Source: Microvirga sp. VF16
GTDB taxonomy: Bacteria; Pseudomonadota; Alphaproteobacteria; Rhizobiales; Beijerinckiaceae
Reading direction: 5' to 3'
Assembly: GCF_016864375.1 (NCBI RefSeq)
Contig: NZ_CP069354.1
Span: 4,499,501-4,563,500, forward strand
Length of the DNA: 64,000 bases
Positions 33,200-43,321 of this stretch are shown here, one piece after another (the stretch's first letter is position 1; every line of letters starts with the position of its first letter). Below the pieces are notes generated by a model. That model saw nothing but the letters and a program-made list of their open reading frames with translations. It was not told the DNA's origin and made no database searches. Position numbers and translations under genes: made by a program.

Positions 33200-35385
33200 A
33201 TGTCACGGGCAACCCTTGGCTGGATCGTTCTGAGCTGGGTCGGCTTTGCCCTCCTGCCCTGGTACGGCTTCGACCGGACTGCCGTTCCCACCCTCGCCGA
33301 TTATTTCGTCAGCGGATCGGCTCTGGTCCACGGGTTCAAAGGCGCGTGGTGGCTCCTGCCGATCCTGGCCCCCCTGGGCATGGCGTTGGCTCCGGTGTTT
33401 CGCCCTGCGGCGCAAGCCAACGGCAACTGGCTCATCGCATCGGGTCTTCTCGGCCTCGCTCTCGTCGTTCTCCAAGGCTTCTCCATTGGCCTGAACGGTT
33501 GGACCCTCGACATCCTGAAAGGTCTTTTCGGCGAGCCCGGTCCCAGTCAGGCCGGCATGGGCTATGGCGCAGCCCTGACCGCAACCGCCTTCCTCATCAT
33601 CCTGTGCCACGGCCTTGCGGCCCATGGCTGGTGTCGCGGCGATGCCTTCGTCACCTCGTCCATTGGCGTCGTCATCGCCCTCATCACTGTCTTCGTCTTC
33701 TTCCCGGTCACCACGATCCTGGCGAGTGCCTTTGCCGACAACAGCGGCAACTTCGCCCCGTACGAATTTTTCATGAAGTTCCTGGACCGTTCGATCTGGG
33801 GGCTGGATTGCCTGTCGAGCGATCTGCGCTGCGGCGTTGCGTGGAACACGCTCTTCCTCGGGCTGCTCGTGGGCGTCGGCACCACGGCTCTGGGCTTGGC
33901 CTTCGCATTGATCGCGACGCGCACGAGCTTCCGCTACAAGAAGCTCCTGCGCGTGATGAGCGTTCTGCCTATCATCACACCGCCCTTCGTGATCGGCCTC
34001 GCCCTCATTCTGCTCTTCGGCCGCTCGGGCGCGCTCTCCGCGGTGCTGTGGGAATGGTTCGGCGTGCCGCGCTCGCGCTGGATTTACGGCCTTCCCGGCG
34101 TATTCATCGCACAGCTTCTCGCCTTCACGCCGATTGCCTTCCTCGTCCTGATCGGCGTCGTGCAGGGCATCAGCCCGACGCTCGAGGAGGCTTCACAGAC
34201 CCTGCGCGCCAAGAGCTGGACGACCTTCTGGACGGTGACGCTGCCGCTCATGCGTCCAGGTCTCGCCAACGCCTTCCTCCTCGGCTTCGTCGAGAGCCTC
34301 GCCGATTTCGGCAATCCGCTGGTGCTGGGCGGAAACTACGAGGTTCTTTCCACAAAAATCTTCTTCGCCGTCGTGGGCGCGCAGCAGGATCAGGGCCGCG
34401 CAGCCGTGCTCTCCATCATCCTGCTGGCCTTCACGCTCGGAGCCTTCTGGCTGCAGCATGCCTGGCTCGGCAAGAGGGTCTACACCACAGTGACCGGCAA
34501 GGGCGACGCCGGCATTCCGCTGCCGCTGCCGCGACGGGTGGCACTGGCCTCCTATCTCACGGCGCTGCCCTGGGCGCTCTTCACCGTCGCCATCTACGCG
34601 ATCATCGTGGTCGGAGCCTTCGTCCGTTCCATGGGCCGCGATTACACGCCGACCTTCGAGCACTTCCTCACGGCCTTCCGCATCGAGCGGTCCGGCTCGG
34701 GCTTCTATTTCTCCGGCTCGGCCTGGGATTCGTTCTTCGCGACGGTGAAAGTAGCCGCGCTCTCGGCGCCGCTGACGGCCGCCATCGGTCTCCTGACCGC
34801 GTATCTGCTCACCCGCCAGCGCTTCTCTGGCCAGCGCGCCTTCGAGTTCGGCACGCTCCTGAGTTTCGCCATTCCCGGCACCGTCGTCGGCGTGTCCTAC
34901 ATCCTCGCCTTCAACGTGCCGCCGATCGAGATTACCGGAACCGGCTTCATCCTCGTGATGTGCTTCGTCTTCCGCAACATGCCAGTGGGCGTGCGCTCCG
35001 GCATCGCCACCTTGAGCCAGATCGACAAGAGCCTCGATGAAGCCTCCTTGACGCTGGGCGCCCGCTCCTCGACCACTATGCGCCGCGTGGTGCTGCCGCT
35101 GCTGCGGCCGGCCATCGTCGCCTCGCTCGTCTATTCCTTCGTGCGCGCCATGACGGCCGTAAGCGCCGTGATCTTCCTCGTCACAGCCGAATACAATATG
35201 GCGACAACCTACATCGTCGGCCGCGTCGAGGCGGGCGAATTCGGCCTCGCAATTGCCTATTCCACCGTGCTCATTCTCGTCATGCTGCTCGCCATCGTGG
35301 CGATCCAGCTGGCCGTCGGCGAACGGCGCCTCGGGCGCCGCAGCGCGAGCACCTCTCCCTCTCCCGTTGCCGTCCAGGCCGTCCC

Positions 35386-35389
<4 letters not shown>
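33200..35389 (+). CDS. ABC transporter permease, two fused membrane domains
   Basis: 729 residues. Two copies of the binding-protein-dependent permease domain are visible: EAA-type loops LEEASQTLRAKSWTTFWTVTLPLMRPGLANAF (about 330-360) and LDEASLTLGARSSTTMRRVVLPLLRPAIVASL (about 613-644). This is the FbpB/AfuB architecture. An N-terminal extra set of spans is present. The ATG at 33200 follows AGAAG; a TTG at 33182 is the alternative. The 3' end overlaps the ATPase start. Confidence 0.9.
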
Positions 35390-36501
<1,112 letters not shown>

Positions 36502-36506
36502 GGCCA

Positions 36507-37274
36507 TCAGATCGCTCCCTCGTCCGGAATATTGAGGGTCGTGCCGCAGGCCTTGCAATGAACCGCGTCTCTGTCATGCCGCTGCAGGCCGCAGACGGGA
36601 CAGGGAAAGCGCACCTTGTCGGGACGGAGAAGCACCTGCACGAGCCGCAGGAAGAGCGTGACGCCGAAGATCATGATGATGACGGAAATCAGATGTCCCA
36701 GCGTCCTCGTCAGCGTAATGTCGCCGAATCCCGTGGTGGTGAGAGCCGCGATGGTGAAGTACAGCGCGTCGATATAATTGCCGATCTTCGTGTTCGTCCA
36801 ACGCTGCGTCTCGTAGACAAAGCCCGTCATGATGAAGATGAAGACGGCGAGATTCACCGATGCGATGATCAGGTCCTCGTAGCGCCTGAAGAACGGAAAA
36901 TCGACCCTGAGCCGCGCGGTCAGCTGATAGGTCCGCAGGAGGCGCAAGGTCCGCAGGATGCGCAGGAATCCAAGTCCTTCCCCGATCCACAAGGCCAGAA
37001 AGGATACGATCGCAACGATGTCTGCCCAGGTCGTCGGACGCAGCAGATCCTTCAATGGCGTCCGGCTGATGGCGAGGCGGGCCAAGAAATCAGCCAGAAC
37101 GGTCAGGCCGATGATCATGTCCATCCACTCGAAGGCCGGGGATCGCGGCAGGAAGGAGGTGACGACGATGAAAAGGATCGTCGTCACGTCGAAGACCAGG
37201 AGCGCATAGCGAAACTGGTGCGCCTCCTGCGTGTCCCCCTCGTAAAGAAGCCTCAGCTTATCGGTCACCCGCAT
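36507..37274 (-). CDS. voltage-gated-like potassium channel with C-terminal zinc ribbon
   Basis: 255 residues. A Kv-like layout: S1-S3 spans (about 24-95), an S4-like helix with spaced Args (LRILRTLRLLRTYQ, 104-117), then S5, pore and S6 with selectivity filter TTGFGD (180-185). Unusually, residues 223-250 form a likely zinc ribbon (C225-x2-C228-x11-C240-x2-C243: CPVCGL...CKACG). The filter TGFGD deviates from TVGYGD in a way common for bacterial channels. Convergent with the ABC operon, 5 bases apart. Confidence 0.85.
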   Translation of the reverse strand: MRVTDKLRLLYEGDTQEAHQFRYALLVFDVTTILFIVVTSFLPRSPAFEWMDMIIGLTVLADFLARLAISRTPLKDLLRPTTWADIVAIVSFLALWIGEGLGFLRILRTLRLLRTYQLTARLRVDFPFFRRYEDLIIASVNLAVFIFIMTGFVYETQRWTNTKIGNYIDALYFTIAALTTTGFGDITLTRTLGHLISVIIMIFGVTLFLRLVQVLLRPDKVRFPCPVCGLQRHDRDAVHCKACGTTLNIPDEGAI

Positions 37275-37452
37275 CGGAAGATCTCATCGATTGAGCGGGA
37301 AAGGATACGAACCATCGGTGGGATCACGCTTTATACGGTTTATCAGGTCTCCGATTATCTATAGAGCAGGGTTGCAATTCCAACGGGGTGCCTTCCGAGG
37401 CGAAGCGAGCTATCCCTCGCCCCGAGGCCCGACATTGTTGAGAGACGTCCCG

Positions 37453-38112
37453 ATGCTCAAAGCTCTGATCTTCGATATGGATGGAACATTGGTGCACAGC
37501 GATCCTGTCCACCTTGAGGCTTTTGCCGAGGTCCTCAAGGATGAGGGCGTGGCGATCGACGAGGAGATCTACCGCTCGAAGATCATCGGGCGAACCAACG
37601 AGGCCATCTTCGCCTCGCTCCTGCCGCATCTGCCAGTCGACCGGCACGAAGCCTATGCCGACGAGAAGGAGGCCACCTTCCGCCGCATGGCTACACAGCT
37701 GAAGCCGCTGGAGGGGCTGCTGGATCTCCTCGATTGGGCCGAGGGCAGCGGCATCAAGATCGCGCTCGTCACCAACGCGCCGCGCCTCAACGCGGACCAC
37801 ATGCTGGAAGTGCTCGGGCTGGCAGGGCGGTTCAAGGTCGAGATTACCATCGAAGAGGTCGAGCGCGGCAAGCCCGATCCCCTGCCCTATCTGACTGCGC
37901 TGGAGCGACTGGGAATCAAGGCGGAAGAGGCCATCGCCTTTGAGGATTCACCCTCCGGCATGAGGGCCGCCAAGGCTGCCGGCCTATTCTCCTTCGGCGT
38001 CCTGACGGGACTCACGGCGGACGAGATGCGGGATGTCGGCGCCGATGGCGCCGTCATGACCTTCCGGGACCCCGCGCTCTGGGAGATCCTGGAGCACCGG
38101 ACCGGTCGCTAA
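37453..38112 (+). CDS. HAD-superfamily phosphatase (beta-phosphoglucomutase/CbbY-like)
   Basis: 219 residues. Motif I DMDGTLVHSD (8-17; D8 nucleophile, D10 acid), motif II VTNAP (about 100), motif III with K at GKPDPLPY (about 141) and motif IV EDSPSGMRAAKAAG (about 163-176). The cap region after residue 15 is helical, as in subclass IA. Substrate could be a sugar phosphate or phosphoglycolate. It starts at the ATG at 37453; the frame upstream to 37291 has no similarity. Confidence 0.9.
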   Translation: MLKALIFDMDGTLVHSDPVHLEAFAEVLKDEGVAIDEEIYRSKIIGRTNEAIFASLLPHLPVDRHEAYADEKEATFRRMATQLKPLEGLLDLLDWAEGSGIKIALVTNAPRLNADHMLEVLGLAGRFKVEITIEEVERGKPDPLPYLTALERLGIKAEEAIAFEDSPSGMRAAKAAGLFSFGVLTGLTADEMRDVGADGAVMTFRDPALWEILEHRTGR

Positions 38113-38113
38113 A

Positions 38114-38518
38114 TCAGGCAGCGTCGAATTTCTGCGAAACGTCGCCGTCAGCATCACCGCCCTGGTCGAAGCGTTGCCGGGCTGCCAGAATCTCGTCGCG
38201 GTTGGCGATCGCCCATTCGCCGAGGCCGCGTACAGTCCTGAGCAGGGAGCAACCCAGCCCTGTGAGCTGGTAATCGACCCGCGGCGGAATGGTCGGATAG
38301 ACGGTACGGGTCACGAGCCCGTCGCGCTCCAATCCGCGCAGCGTCAGAGTCAGCATGCGCTGCGAGATCCCCGTTACCGAGCGGCGTAACTCATTGAATC
38401 TCTTAGGTCCTTCGCCCATCTGGACCACGACCTGAATGCTCCACTTGTCGCCGACGCGCGACAGGATTTCGGTCACCGTCCGGCAATGGTCAGGCACATG
38501 GATGTGACTGGGTGACAT
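38114..38518 (-). CDS. HxlR family transcriptional regulator
   Basis: 134 residues; winged helix-turn-helix of the HxlR/MarR-like group. Signatures: HCRTVTEILSRVGDKWSIQVVVQMGEGPKRFNELRRSVTGISQRMLTLTLRGLERDGLVTRTVYPTIPPRVDYQLT (about 12-90). It is divergent from the FMN reductase gene (103-base gap), which it probably controls, as many redox-sensing HxlR proteins (HypR, YodB) do. No N-terminal redox Cys is visible except C12 (DHCRTV), the conserved position used by YodB-like sensors. Confidence 0.9.
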   Translation of the reverse strand: MSPSHIHVPDHCRTVTEILSRVGDKWSIQVVVQMGEGPKRFNELRRSVTGISQRMLTLTLRGLERDGLVTRTVYPTIPPRVDYQLTGLGCSLLRTVRGLGEWAIANRDEILAARQRFDQGGDADGDVSQKFDAA

Positions 38519-38621
38519 GAAAGTGCCTCCTTGCGAAGCAGCCGATAAGTTACTTAATGAGCGTCGGTTACAAAACGGAACTTACGGGTTCCACTCACCG
38601 ATTGCAAATCAAGGACGTCCC

Positions 38622-39218
38622 ATGAAGCCCAAGCTTCACATCATCATCGGCAGCACCCGTCCCGGCCGGATTGGCCCCAGCATCGCTGAATGGTTCAGCA
38701 AATATACGGCCGAGCATGGCAAGTTCGAGCCGGTCCTGGTCGACCTGGCGGAGTTCAACCTGCCGGTCTTCGACGAGCCCGAGCACCCGATGAAGCAGAA
38801 CTATCGCCATGCCCACACCAGGGCCTGGGCCGAGAGCGTGGCTGCCGCCGACGCCTTCGTGTTCGTGACGCCTGAATATAACTACGCCCCGCCCCCGGCG
38901 CTCGTGAACGCGCTCAACTTCCTCTCGCGGGAATGGAACTACACTCCGGCCGGCTTCGTGAGCTATGGCGGCATCTCGGGCGGCCTGCGCTCCGTTCAGG
39001 TGGCGAAGCAGATCGTCACGACCTTGAAGATGATGCCGATCCCGGAAGGTGTTCCCATGCCGATGGTGTTCCAGAACCTGGACGAGAACGGCAATCTCAA
39101 CGCTCCCGACATCTACAAGACCTCGGCGGCCACGATGCTCGACGAACTCTTCCGCTGGACGGAGGCTCTCAAGTCGCTGCGGGCCGAGCGCAAGACGCCT
39201 TTGAAGGCTGCCGCCTAA
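38622..39218 (+). CDS. NADPH-dependent FMN reductase family protein
   Basis: 198 residues, flavodoxin-like. FMN loop GSTRPGRIGPSIAEWF (about 8-23) and VTPEYNYAPPPALVNALNFL (about 84-103). Such reductases handle quinones, azo dyes or chromate using NADPH. Divergent HxlR gene upstream suggests induction by electrophiles. ATG at 38622; a strong terminator follows the stop. Confidence 0.9.
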   Translation: MKPKLHIIIGSTRPGRIGPSIAEWFSKYTAEHGKFEPVLVDLAEFNLPVFDEPEHPMKQNYRHAHTRAWAESVAAADAFVFVTPEYNYAPPPALVNALNFLSREWNYTPAGFVSYGGISGGLRSVQVAKQIVTTLKMMPIPEGVPMPMVFQNLDENGNLNAPDIYKTSAATMLDELFRWTEALKSLRAERKTPLKAAA

Positions 39219-39230
39219 ACTCTCAACGCA

Positions 39231-39265
39231 AAAGGCACCGCTGATATCCGCAGCGGTGCCTTTGT
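39231..39265 (+). terminator. intrinsic terminator after the FMN reductase
   Basis: A 13-bp stem (AAAGGCACCGCTG / CAGCGGTGCCTTT, loop 7) with flanking A and T runs, 12 bases past the stop. It is nearly symmetric and could act on both strands. Confidence 0.85.
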
Positions 39266-39287
39266 CATTGATCGAGCGGTGTTCTTT

Positions 39288-39404
39288 TAGCGCATCGTGC
39301 GGAAAAGTGGACCCGGTTTTCCGCGTCGAACGATGCGCTCTTCAAAGAGTGGAGCATCGGATTGAATCCCAAAAGTGGGTCCACTTTTGGGTCCGATGCT
39401 CTAG
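39288..39404. repeat. interspersed two-hairpin repeat, copy B
   Basis: The reverse-complement homologue of the repeat at 15398-15514, with the same blocks (GCATCGTGCGGAAAAGTGG, AAAAGTGGGTCCACTTTTGG, CCGATGCTCTAG). Its right edge CTAG is where the IS pile-up begins. Confidence 0.85.
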
Positions 39405-40494
39405 CTGTCTGGTGGCGGAACGTTGTTGGGACCAAGTGCGTTGCGCGATTGAGGAGTATGCTTGGCGCTTTGACGGCCTGCGGCGCCGAGCTCCTCATCG
39501 CAGGAGGACATGATGCACTCCCTTCATCCGCAAGCCCGCACCACTCCAGCCGTCCGCCAGGAGATTGCCCGCTCATCCGAGCCGACGGGCGTGCTGGCCC
39601 AGCGCTTCAGTGTGAGCACCGAGACGGTCCGCAAATGGCGCAAGCGCGGCCCCAAAGACTGTCAGGACCACAGCAGCCGGCCGCACAAGCTGCCCTGGAG
39701 GGCCACCGAGGAGGAACGCGCCATCGTCTGCGCCCTGCGCCAGGCCACCGGCTTTCCGCTCGACGATCTGACCTTCGTGGTCACGCATTTCCTGCCGCAT
39801 CTCAACCGTGATGCGGTCTACCGCATCCTCAAGGCTGAAGGCTTAGGCCGCCTGCCACCGGCGCAGCAGCGCCAGCGCCGGAGCGGCACCTTCAAGGACT
39901 ACGATCTCGGCTTCGTGCACATGGACATCAAACACCTGCCCAAGCTGAGAACCGCCAATGGCGAGAGCCGCAAACGCTTCCTCTATGTCGCCATCGACCG
40001 CTGCTCGCGCTGGGTGCACCTGGCCGTCAAAGACGACGAGCTGGCCATAAGCGCGATTGCCTTCCTCAAAGAAGCGATCCGCGCGTTTCCCTTCAAGGTC
40101 ACCCACGTGCTCACCGACCGTGGCTCGTGCTTTACCGCTGATGGCTTCGAGGACGCCTGCCACCAGTTGAAGGTGGAGCATCGCAGGACCAAGCCGTATA
40201 CGCCGCAGACGAATGGTCTCGCCGAGCGCTTCAATGGACGGGTGCAGCGTGAAGTGCTCGGCATCACGATCTACAGCCATGGGGATCTGGAGACGCTGCT
40301 CAAGGGCTTCAACCAAGCCTACAACAGAAGACGCCAGCGCGTGCTCAAGGGGCGATCACCGGACGAGGTCGTGCGAAGCCGCTTGGTCGCTGAGCCGAAG
40401 CTGGCCAATCGGCGCGCGAAGCCACCCGATCCACACGCTTTGCCTCAAGCCCTCCAGGTCGTCGCTCACGCCAAGGAGGTCTCGCATCCAGACA
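39405..40494 (+). mobile_element. IS481-family insertion sequence
   Basis: About 1,090 bp. Ends are TGTCTGG... on the left (39406) and ...CCAGACA on the right (40494), imperfect terminal inverted repeats with TGT/ACA tips as in IS481. It is flanked by direct TCTAG at 39400-39404 and 40495-40499, a target duplication; the next base could be C on both sides, so the exact left end is uncertain by one base. Confidence 0.8.
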
Positions 40495-40499
40495 TCTAG
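39513..40499 (+). CDS. IS481-family transposase
   Basis: 328 residues. N-terminal helix-turn-helix (VLAQRFSVSTETVRKWRKRG, about 27-46) and a DDE integrase core: FVHMDIKHLPKL, VLTDRGSCFTA and QTNGLAERFNGRVQREV (the catalytic D, D, E). The ATG at 39513 follows AGGAGG by 5 bases. The TAG stop lies at 40497-40499, in the target duplication outside the element, so the target site completes the reading frame. The gene appears intact. Confidence 0.9.
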   Translation: MHSLHPQARTTPAVRQEIARSSEPTGVLAQRFSVSTETVRKWRKRGPKDCQDHSSRPHKLPWRATEEERAIVCALRQATGFPLDDLTFVVTHFLPHLNRDAVYRILKAEGLGRLPPAQQRQRRSGTFKDYDLGFVHMDIKHLPKLRTANGESRKRFLYVAIDRCSRWVHLAVKDDELAISAIAFLKEAIRAFPFKVTHVLTDRGSCFTADGFEDACHQLKVEHRRTKPYTPQTNGLAERFNGRVQREVLGITIYSHGDLETLLKGFNQAYNRRRQRVLKGRSPDEVVRSRLVAEPKLANRRAKPPDPHALPQALQVVAHAKEVSHPDI

Positions 40500-41915
40500 C
40501 ACTACAGTTGCACCCGTCGGTTTTGCGCTAATTACCTCCTGATCTGACACAGGAGGCTGCCATGACCGGTGTGGCCGTCGAGCAGATGCTCGAACTCTGG
40601 TGCGTGGAGTTGCGTCAGGTCAAAGCTCACCTCAAATCGCTGTTTGCCCATCCCAGCATCGCCGCCTCGGCCGCCGCCTTCCTCGACGGGCTGCTGGGGC
40701 CGGAGCGGCGCAAGACCGGCTGGATGCGCGCGGAAGCCGCCGGCGATTCGGGCCCTTGGCGCCAGCAGGCGGTGCTCGGCCGCAGCCACTGGGACGCCGA
40801 TGCGCTGCGGGATATGGTGCGCGACTATGCGCTCGAGACGCTCGCCTCACCCGGGGCGGTGCTGGTGATCGACGAGACCGGCTTTCTCAAGCAAGGCCAG
40901 CGCTCGTGCGGGGTAGGCCGACAATACACCGGATCGGCGGGCAAGATCACCAGTTGCCAGATCGGCGTGTTTGCCACCTACGTGTCGGAGAAGGGCTGCG
41001 CCTTCATCGATCGCCAGCTCTATCTGCCCAAGGACTGGACCAACACGCCCGAGCGCCGCACGGCGGCTCAGGTGCCGGATGCCATTCGCTTTGTCACCAA
41101 ACCCGAGATCGCCGCCGAGATGATCGAGCGCGCGATCGCGGCTGACGTGCCGTTCGACTGGGCGGCGACGGACTCCATCTACGGCGTGGGCTCCATCGAG
41201 ATGCTGTTGCGCCGGGCCGGCAAGGGCTATGTGCTCGGCGCTCATGCGACCGATCAGTTCAACTCCTGGGGCGACAAACCTGAGGTGGCCGGCATGGCCG
41301 AGCAGATCGCAAAGGCTCTTGCTCCCGGGACTTGGCGACGCCTGTCGGCGGGAGACGGCACCAAGGGAGCGCGCCTGTACGAATGGGCTTATCTAGAGTT
41401 GGCGGATCTCGAGGCGGATGAGTACAACGAAGACCTCACCGGCCTGTGGACGCGCGGCCTGCTGATCCGACGCAGCATCGCTGATGGGGATCTGGCGTTC
41501 TTCTCGACCTGGTGCCCGGCCGGCACGTCGATCGAAGAGTTGGTGCGGGTCGAGGGCCAGCGCTGGGCGATCGAAGATGCGTTCGAGACCGCCAAAACGG
41601 AGCTGGGGCTGACGCACAACGAAACCCGCTCGTGGCATGGCTGGCACCGGCATGTCTCGCTGGTGATGCTGGCCTTTGCCATGATGGCGGTGGTGCGCGA
41701 GCGCGCCAACACTCTCACGTCACCCCAAAAAAGAAACGACGAAGCCCGGCTCCAGCGCTGGTGCGATGGTCTGTCCAGGAAATCCGCCGTGTGGCCACCC
41801 GCCTCCAGCAGCGTCGGATCGAGCCTGCCTTCGTGATCGCCTGGTCCGCGTGGCGACGCGCGCATCAGGCGATGGCGCAAACCTCACATCGCAAACGCAA
41901 GGTGCAACTGTAGTG
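40500..41915 (+). mobile_element. IS701-family element, outer left copy
   Basis: 1,416 bp with terminal inverted repeats starting CACTACAGTTGCACC. The outer flank is CTAG; the inner flank is CTTC, so the CTAG duplication is shared with the outer right copy and not with its own inner side. Identical to 46144-47559 in inverse orientation. Confidence 0.85.
40562..41836 (+). CDS. IS701-family transposase (outer left)
   Basis: 424 residues, full length. DDE RNase-H-like core: VLVIDETGFLKQG (first Asp), ATDSIYGVG (second Asp), VEGQRWAIEDAFETAKTELGLTHNETRSWHGWHRH (Glu region), with GVGRQYTGSAGKITSCQIGVF between. The ATG follows CAGGAGGCTGCC (ribosome site). Sequence identical to 46223-47497. No disruption, so it should be active. 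Confidence 0.92.
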   Translation: MTGVAVEQMLELWCVELRQVKAHLKSLFAHPSIAASAAAFLDGLLGPERRKTGWMRAEAAGDSGPWRQQAVLGRSHWDADALRDMVRDYALETLASPGAVLVIDETGFLKQGQRSCGVGRQYTGSAGKITSCQIGVFATYVSEKGCAFIDRQLYLPKDWTNTPERRTAAQVPDAIRFVTKPEIAAEMIERAIAADVPFDWAATDSIYGVGSIEMLLRRAGKGYVLGAHATDQFNSWGDKPEVAGMAEQIAKALAPGTWRRLSAGDGTKGARLYEWAYLELADLEADEYNEDLTGLWTRGLLIRRSIADGDLAFFSTWCPAGTSIEELVRVEGQRWAIEDAFETAKTELGLTHNETRSWHGWHRHVSLVMLAFAMMAVVRERANTLTSPQKRNDEARLQRWCDGLSRKSAVWPPASSSVGSSLPS

Positions 41916-41930
41916 CTTCTGTAATGGGCC

Positions 41931-42169
41931 GTTGGGTGTCAAGCCCCTGAGTGACTGTCCTGTCGCCGAAGTCTTGCTTCTGTTCGGGGTCGACGCGAGG
42001 CCGCCCCACCATGCCATCAGAGAGGATGCGGTCAGCCCATCTAAGGCGCGTGTTCCACCTCGATGAGATGCTCACGGCACTACTTACGGCTTGACCGCCT
42101 CCATCGTCCCGGCGACGGGACCTCAGGAGAACGGGACGATCGCCGCCCCGTTCCGAACGCTTGTTTCTC
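41931..42169 (-). ncRNA. candidate IS110/IS1111 guide (seek/bridge) RNA region, left copy
   Basis: About 240 non-coding bases downstream of the IS110 transposase on the - strand, the position where IS1111-group elements carry their guide RNA. Two hairpins are visible near its 5' end (GAACGGG/CCCGTTC and GTCCCG-TCGC-CGGGAC, 42106-42153). Whether it is transcribed is inferred. Confidence 0.4.
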
Positions 42170-43201
42170 CTATGCGGCAACGCCCTCCCGGTTCCAGCGG
42201 AAGGTGGTGCCGTCGATCCAGATGCGATGCAAAATGACCGCAAGCTTCCGGGCCAGCGCCACCTTGGCCCGCCGCATGCCGCGCCGCTTGGCCACCTCCA
42301 GCGCCCAGCGCTTGAGCGCAGAGAAGCGCACCGCGCGGGTGAGCAGGATATGGGCTCCTTCATAGAGCGCCGTGCGCACCATCGGATCGCCCACCCGGCT
42401 CACGGCTCCCGTGATATCCGTCTCGCCCGACTGATACTTCTTCGGGGTCAGGCCAAAATGCGCGCCCACCGCCCGCGAGCGCGAGAACCGCTCAGGATGA
42501 TCGACTGCGGACGTGAAGGTGACCGCGATCAGCGCGCCAACGCCTGGCACGCTCATCAGCCGCCGGCAGACCTCGTTCTTCCGGGCGATCGCCAGCATGG
42601 CCCGATGCAATCGGGCAAACTCCATTTGCAGCGCGTCCCGGGCGCGCAGCATGGCTTCGGCAATCTTCTCCAGCATTTCATGACCGGCCGTGAGGGTGCG
42701 CACCCGGGCGGCAAACTGGCCCTTGCTGATCTCGCCGACCTTCAGGCCGAAGCCGCGCAACAGCCCACGCAGGCTGAGCTCGACATCACGCATCTTGGCC
42801 TGCAGCTGCTTGCGGGCCATGAGCAGCGCCCGCACTTCTTGCGCCGGCGGCGACTTGCAGTGGACGGGGCGGAACCAGCCCATGCGCAGCAGTTGGGCGA
42901 TGCCGCGCGCATCGCGCCGGTCGGTCTTGACGATCATGGCCGAGAGCGCCGCCTTGACATGCCGCGTCTCCAGCAGCACGACTTCGAACCCAGCCTGCAC
43001 AAGGCCGGCATGCAGCCACTGCGAAAGTGGCCCGGCCTCCAGGCCGACGCGGGTGAGCGGTAGGCTCAGGCTGGCGAGAAAGGCCGCAAGCGCCTCCGGC
43101 TCGCTGGCGACCTTCGCCTCGCGGACAATCTGTCCGGAGCCATCGAGGATGCAGACGCTGCTCAGTTCCAAAGACACGTCGATTCCGGCATAGTAGTCCA
43201 T
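42170..43201 (-). CDS. IS110-family transposase (left)
   Basis: 343 residues. N-terminal DEDD RuvC-like domain (MDYYAGIDVSLELSSVCILD, with later KTDRRDARGIAQLL) and a C-terminal Transposase_20 domain (LMSVPGVGALIAVTFTSAVDHPERFSRSRAVGAHFGLTPKKYQSGETD...GDPMVRTALYEGAHILL), the standard IS110 layout. Identical to 44858-45889. Confidence 0.92.
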   Translation of the reverse strand: MDYYAGIDVSLELSSVCILDGSGQIVREAKVASEPEALAAFLASLSLPLTRVGLEAGPLSQWLHAGLVQAGFEVVLLETRHVKAALSAMIVKTDRRDARGIAQLLRMGWFRPVHCKSPPAQEVRALLMARKQLQAKMRDVELSLRGLLRGFGLKVGEISKGQFAARVRTLTAGHEMLEKIAEAMLRARDALQMEFARLHRAMLAIARKNEVCRRLMSVPGVGALIAVTFTSAVDHPERFSRSRAVGAHFGLTPKKYQSGETDITGAVSRVGDPMVRTALYEGAHILLTRAVRFSALKRWALEVAKRRGMRRAKVALARKLAVILHRIWIDGTTFRWNREGVAA

Positions 43202-43321
43202 GGCTGTCCCTCATGATGCTTGGGGCCGATCCGCTCGGACCCCGTTCCAACACACATCACTCTGAGGGACAGCCACCCCGCTCCGCTACTGCGTGAGCGG
43301 CAGGCCCATTACGGCATCTAG

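Larger units (their letters stand above)
41916..43317 (-). mobile_element. IS110-family (IS1111-type) element, left copy
   Basis: The segment between two IS701 copies. It has no long terminal repeats, but a 10-bp inverted pair GTAATGGGCC (41921-41930) / GGCCCATTAC (43303-43312) near its ends, as in the IS1111 group with subterminal repeats. A 240-base non-coding stretch lies downstream of the transposase. Exact ends are not certain. Confidence 0.7.

Noticed and set aside
33106..35040. 644-codon frame overlapping the importer permease on the same strand
   Set aside because: Arg/Pro/His-rich out-of-frame reading of the permease; no membrane segments or family.
42161..43063. 300-codon frames antisense to the IS110 transposases (also 44996-45898)
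   Set aside because: Shadows of the transposase; identical in both arms only because the DNA is identical.
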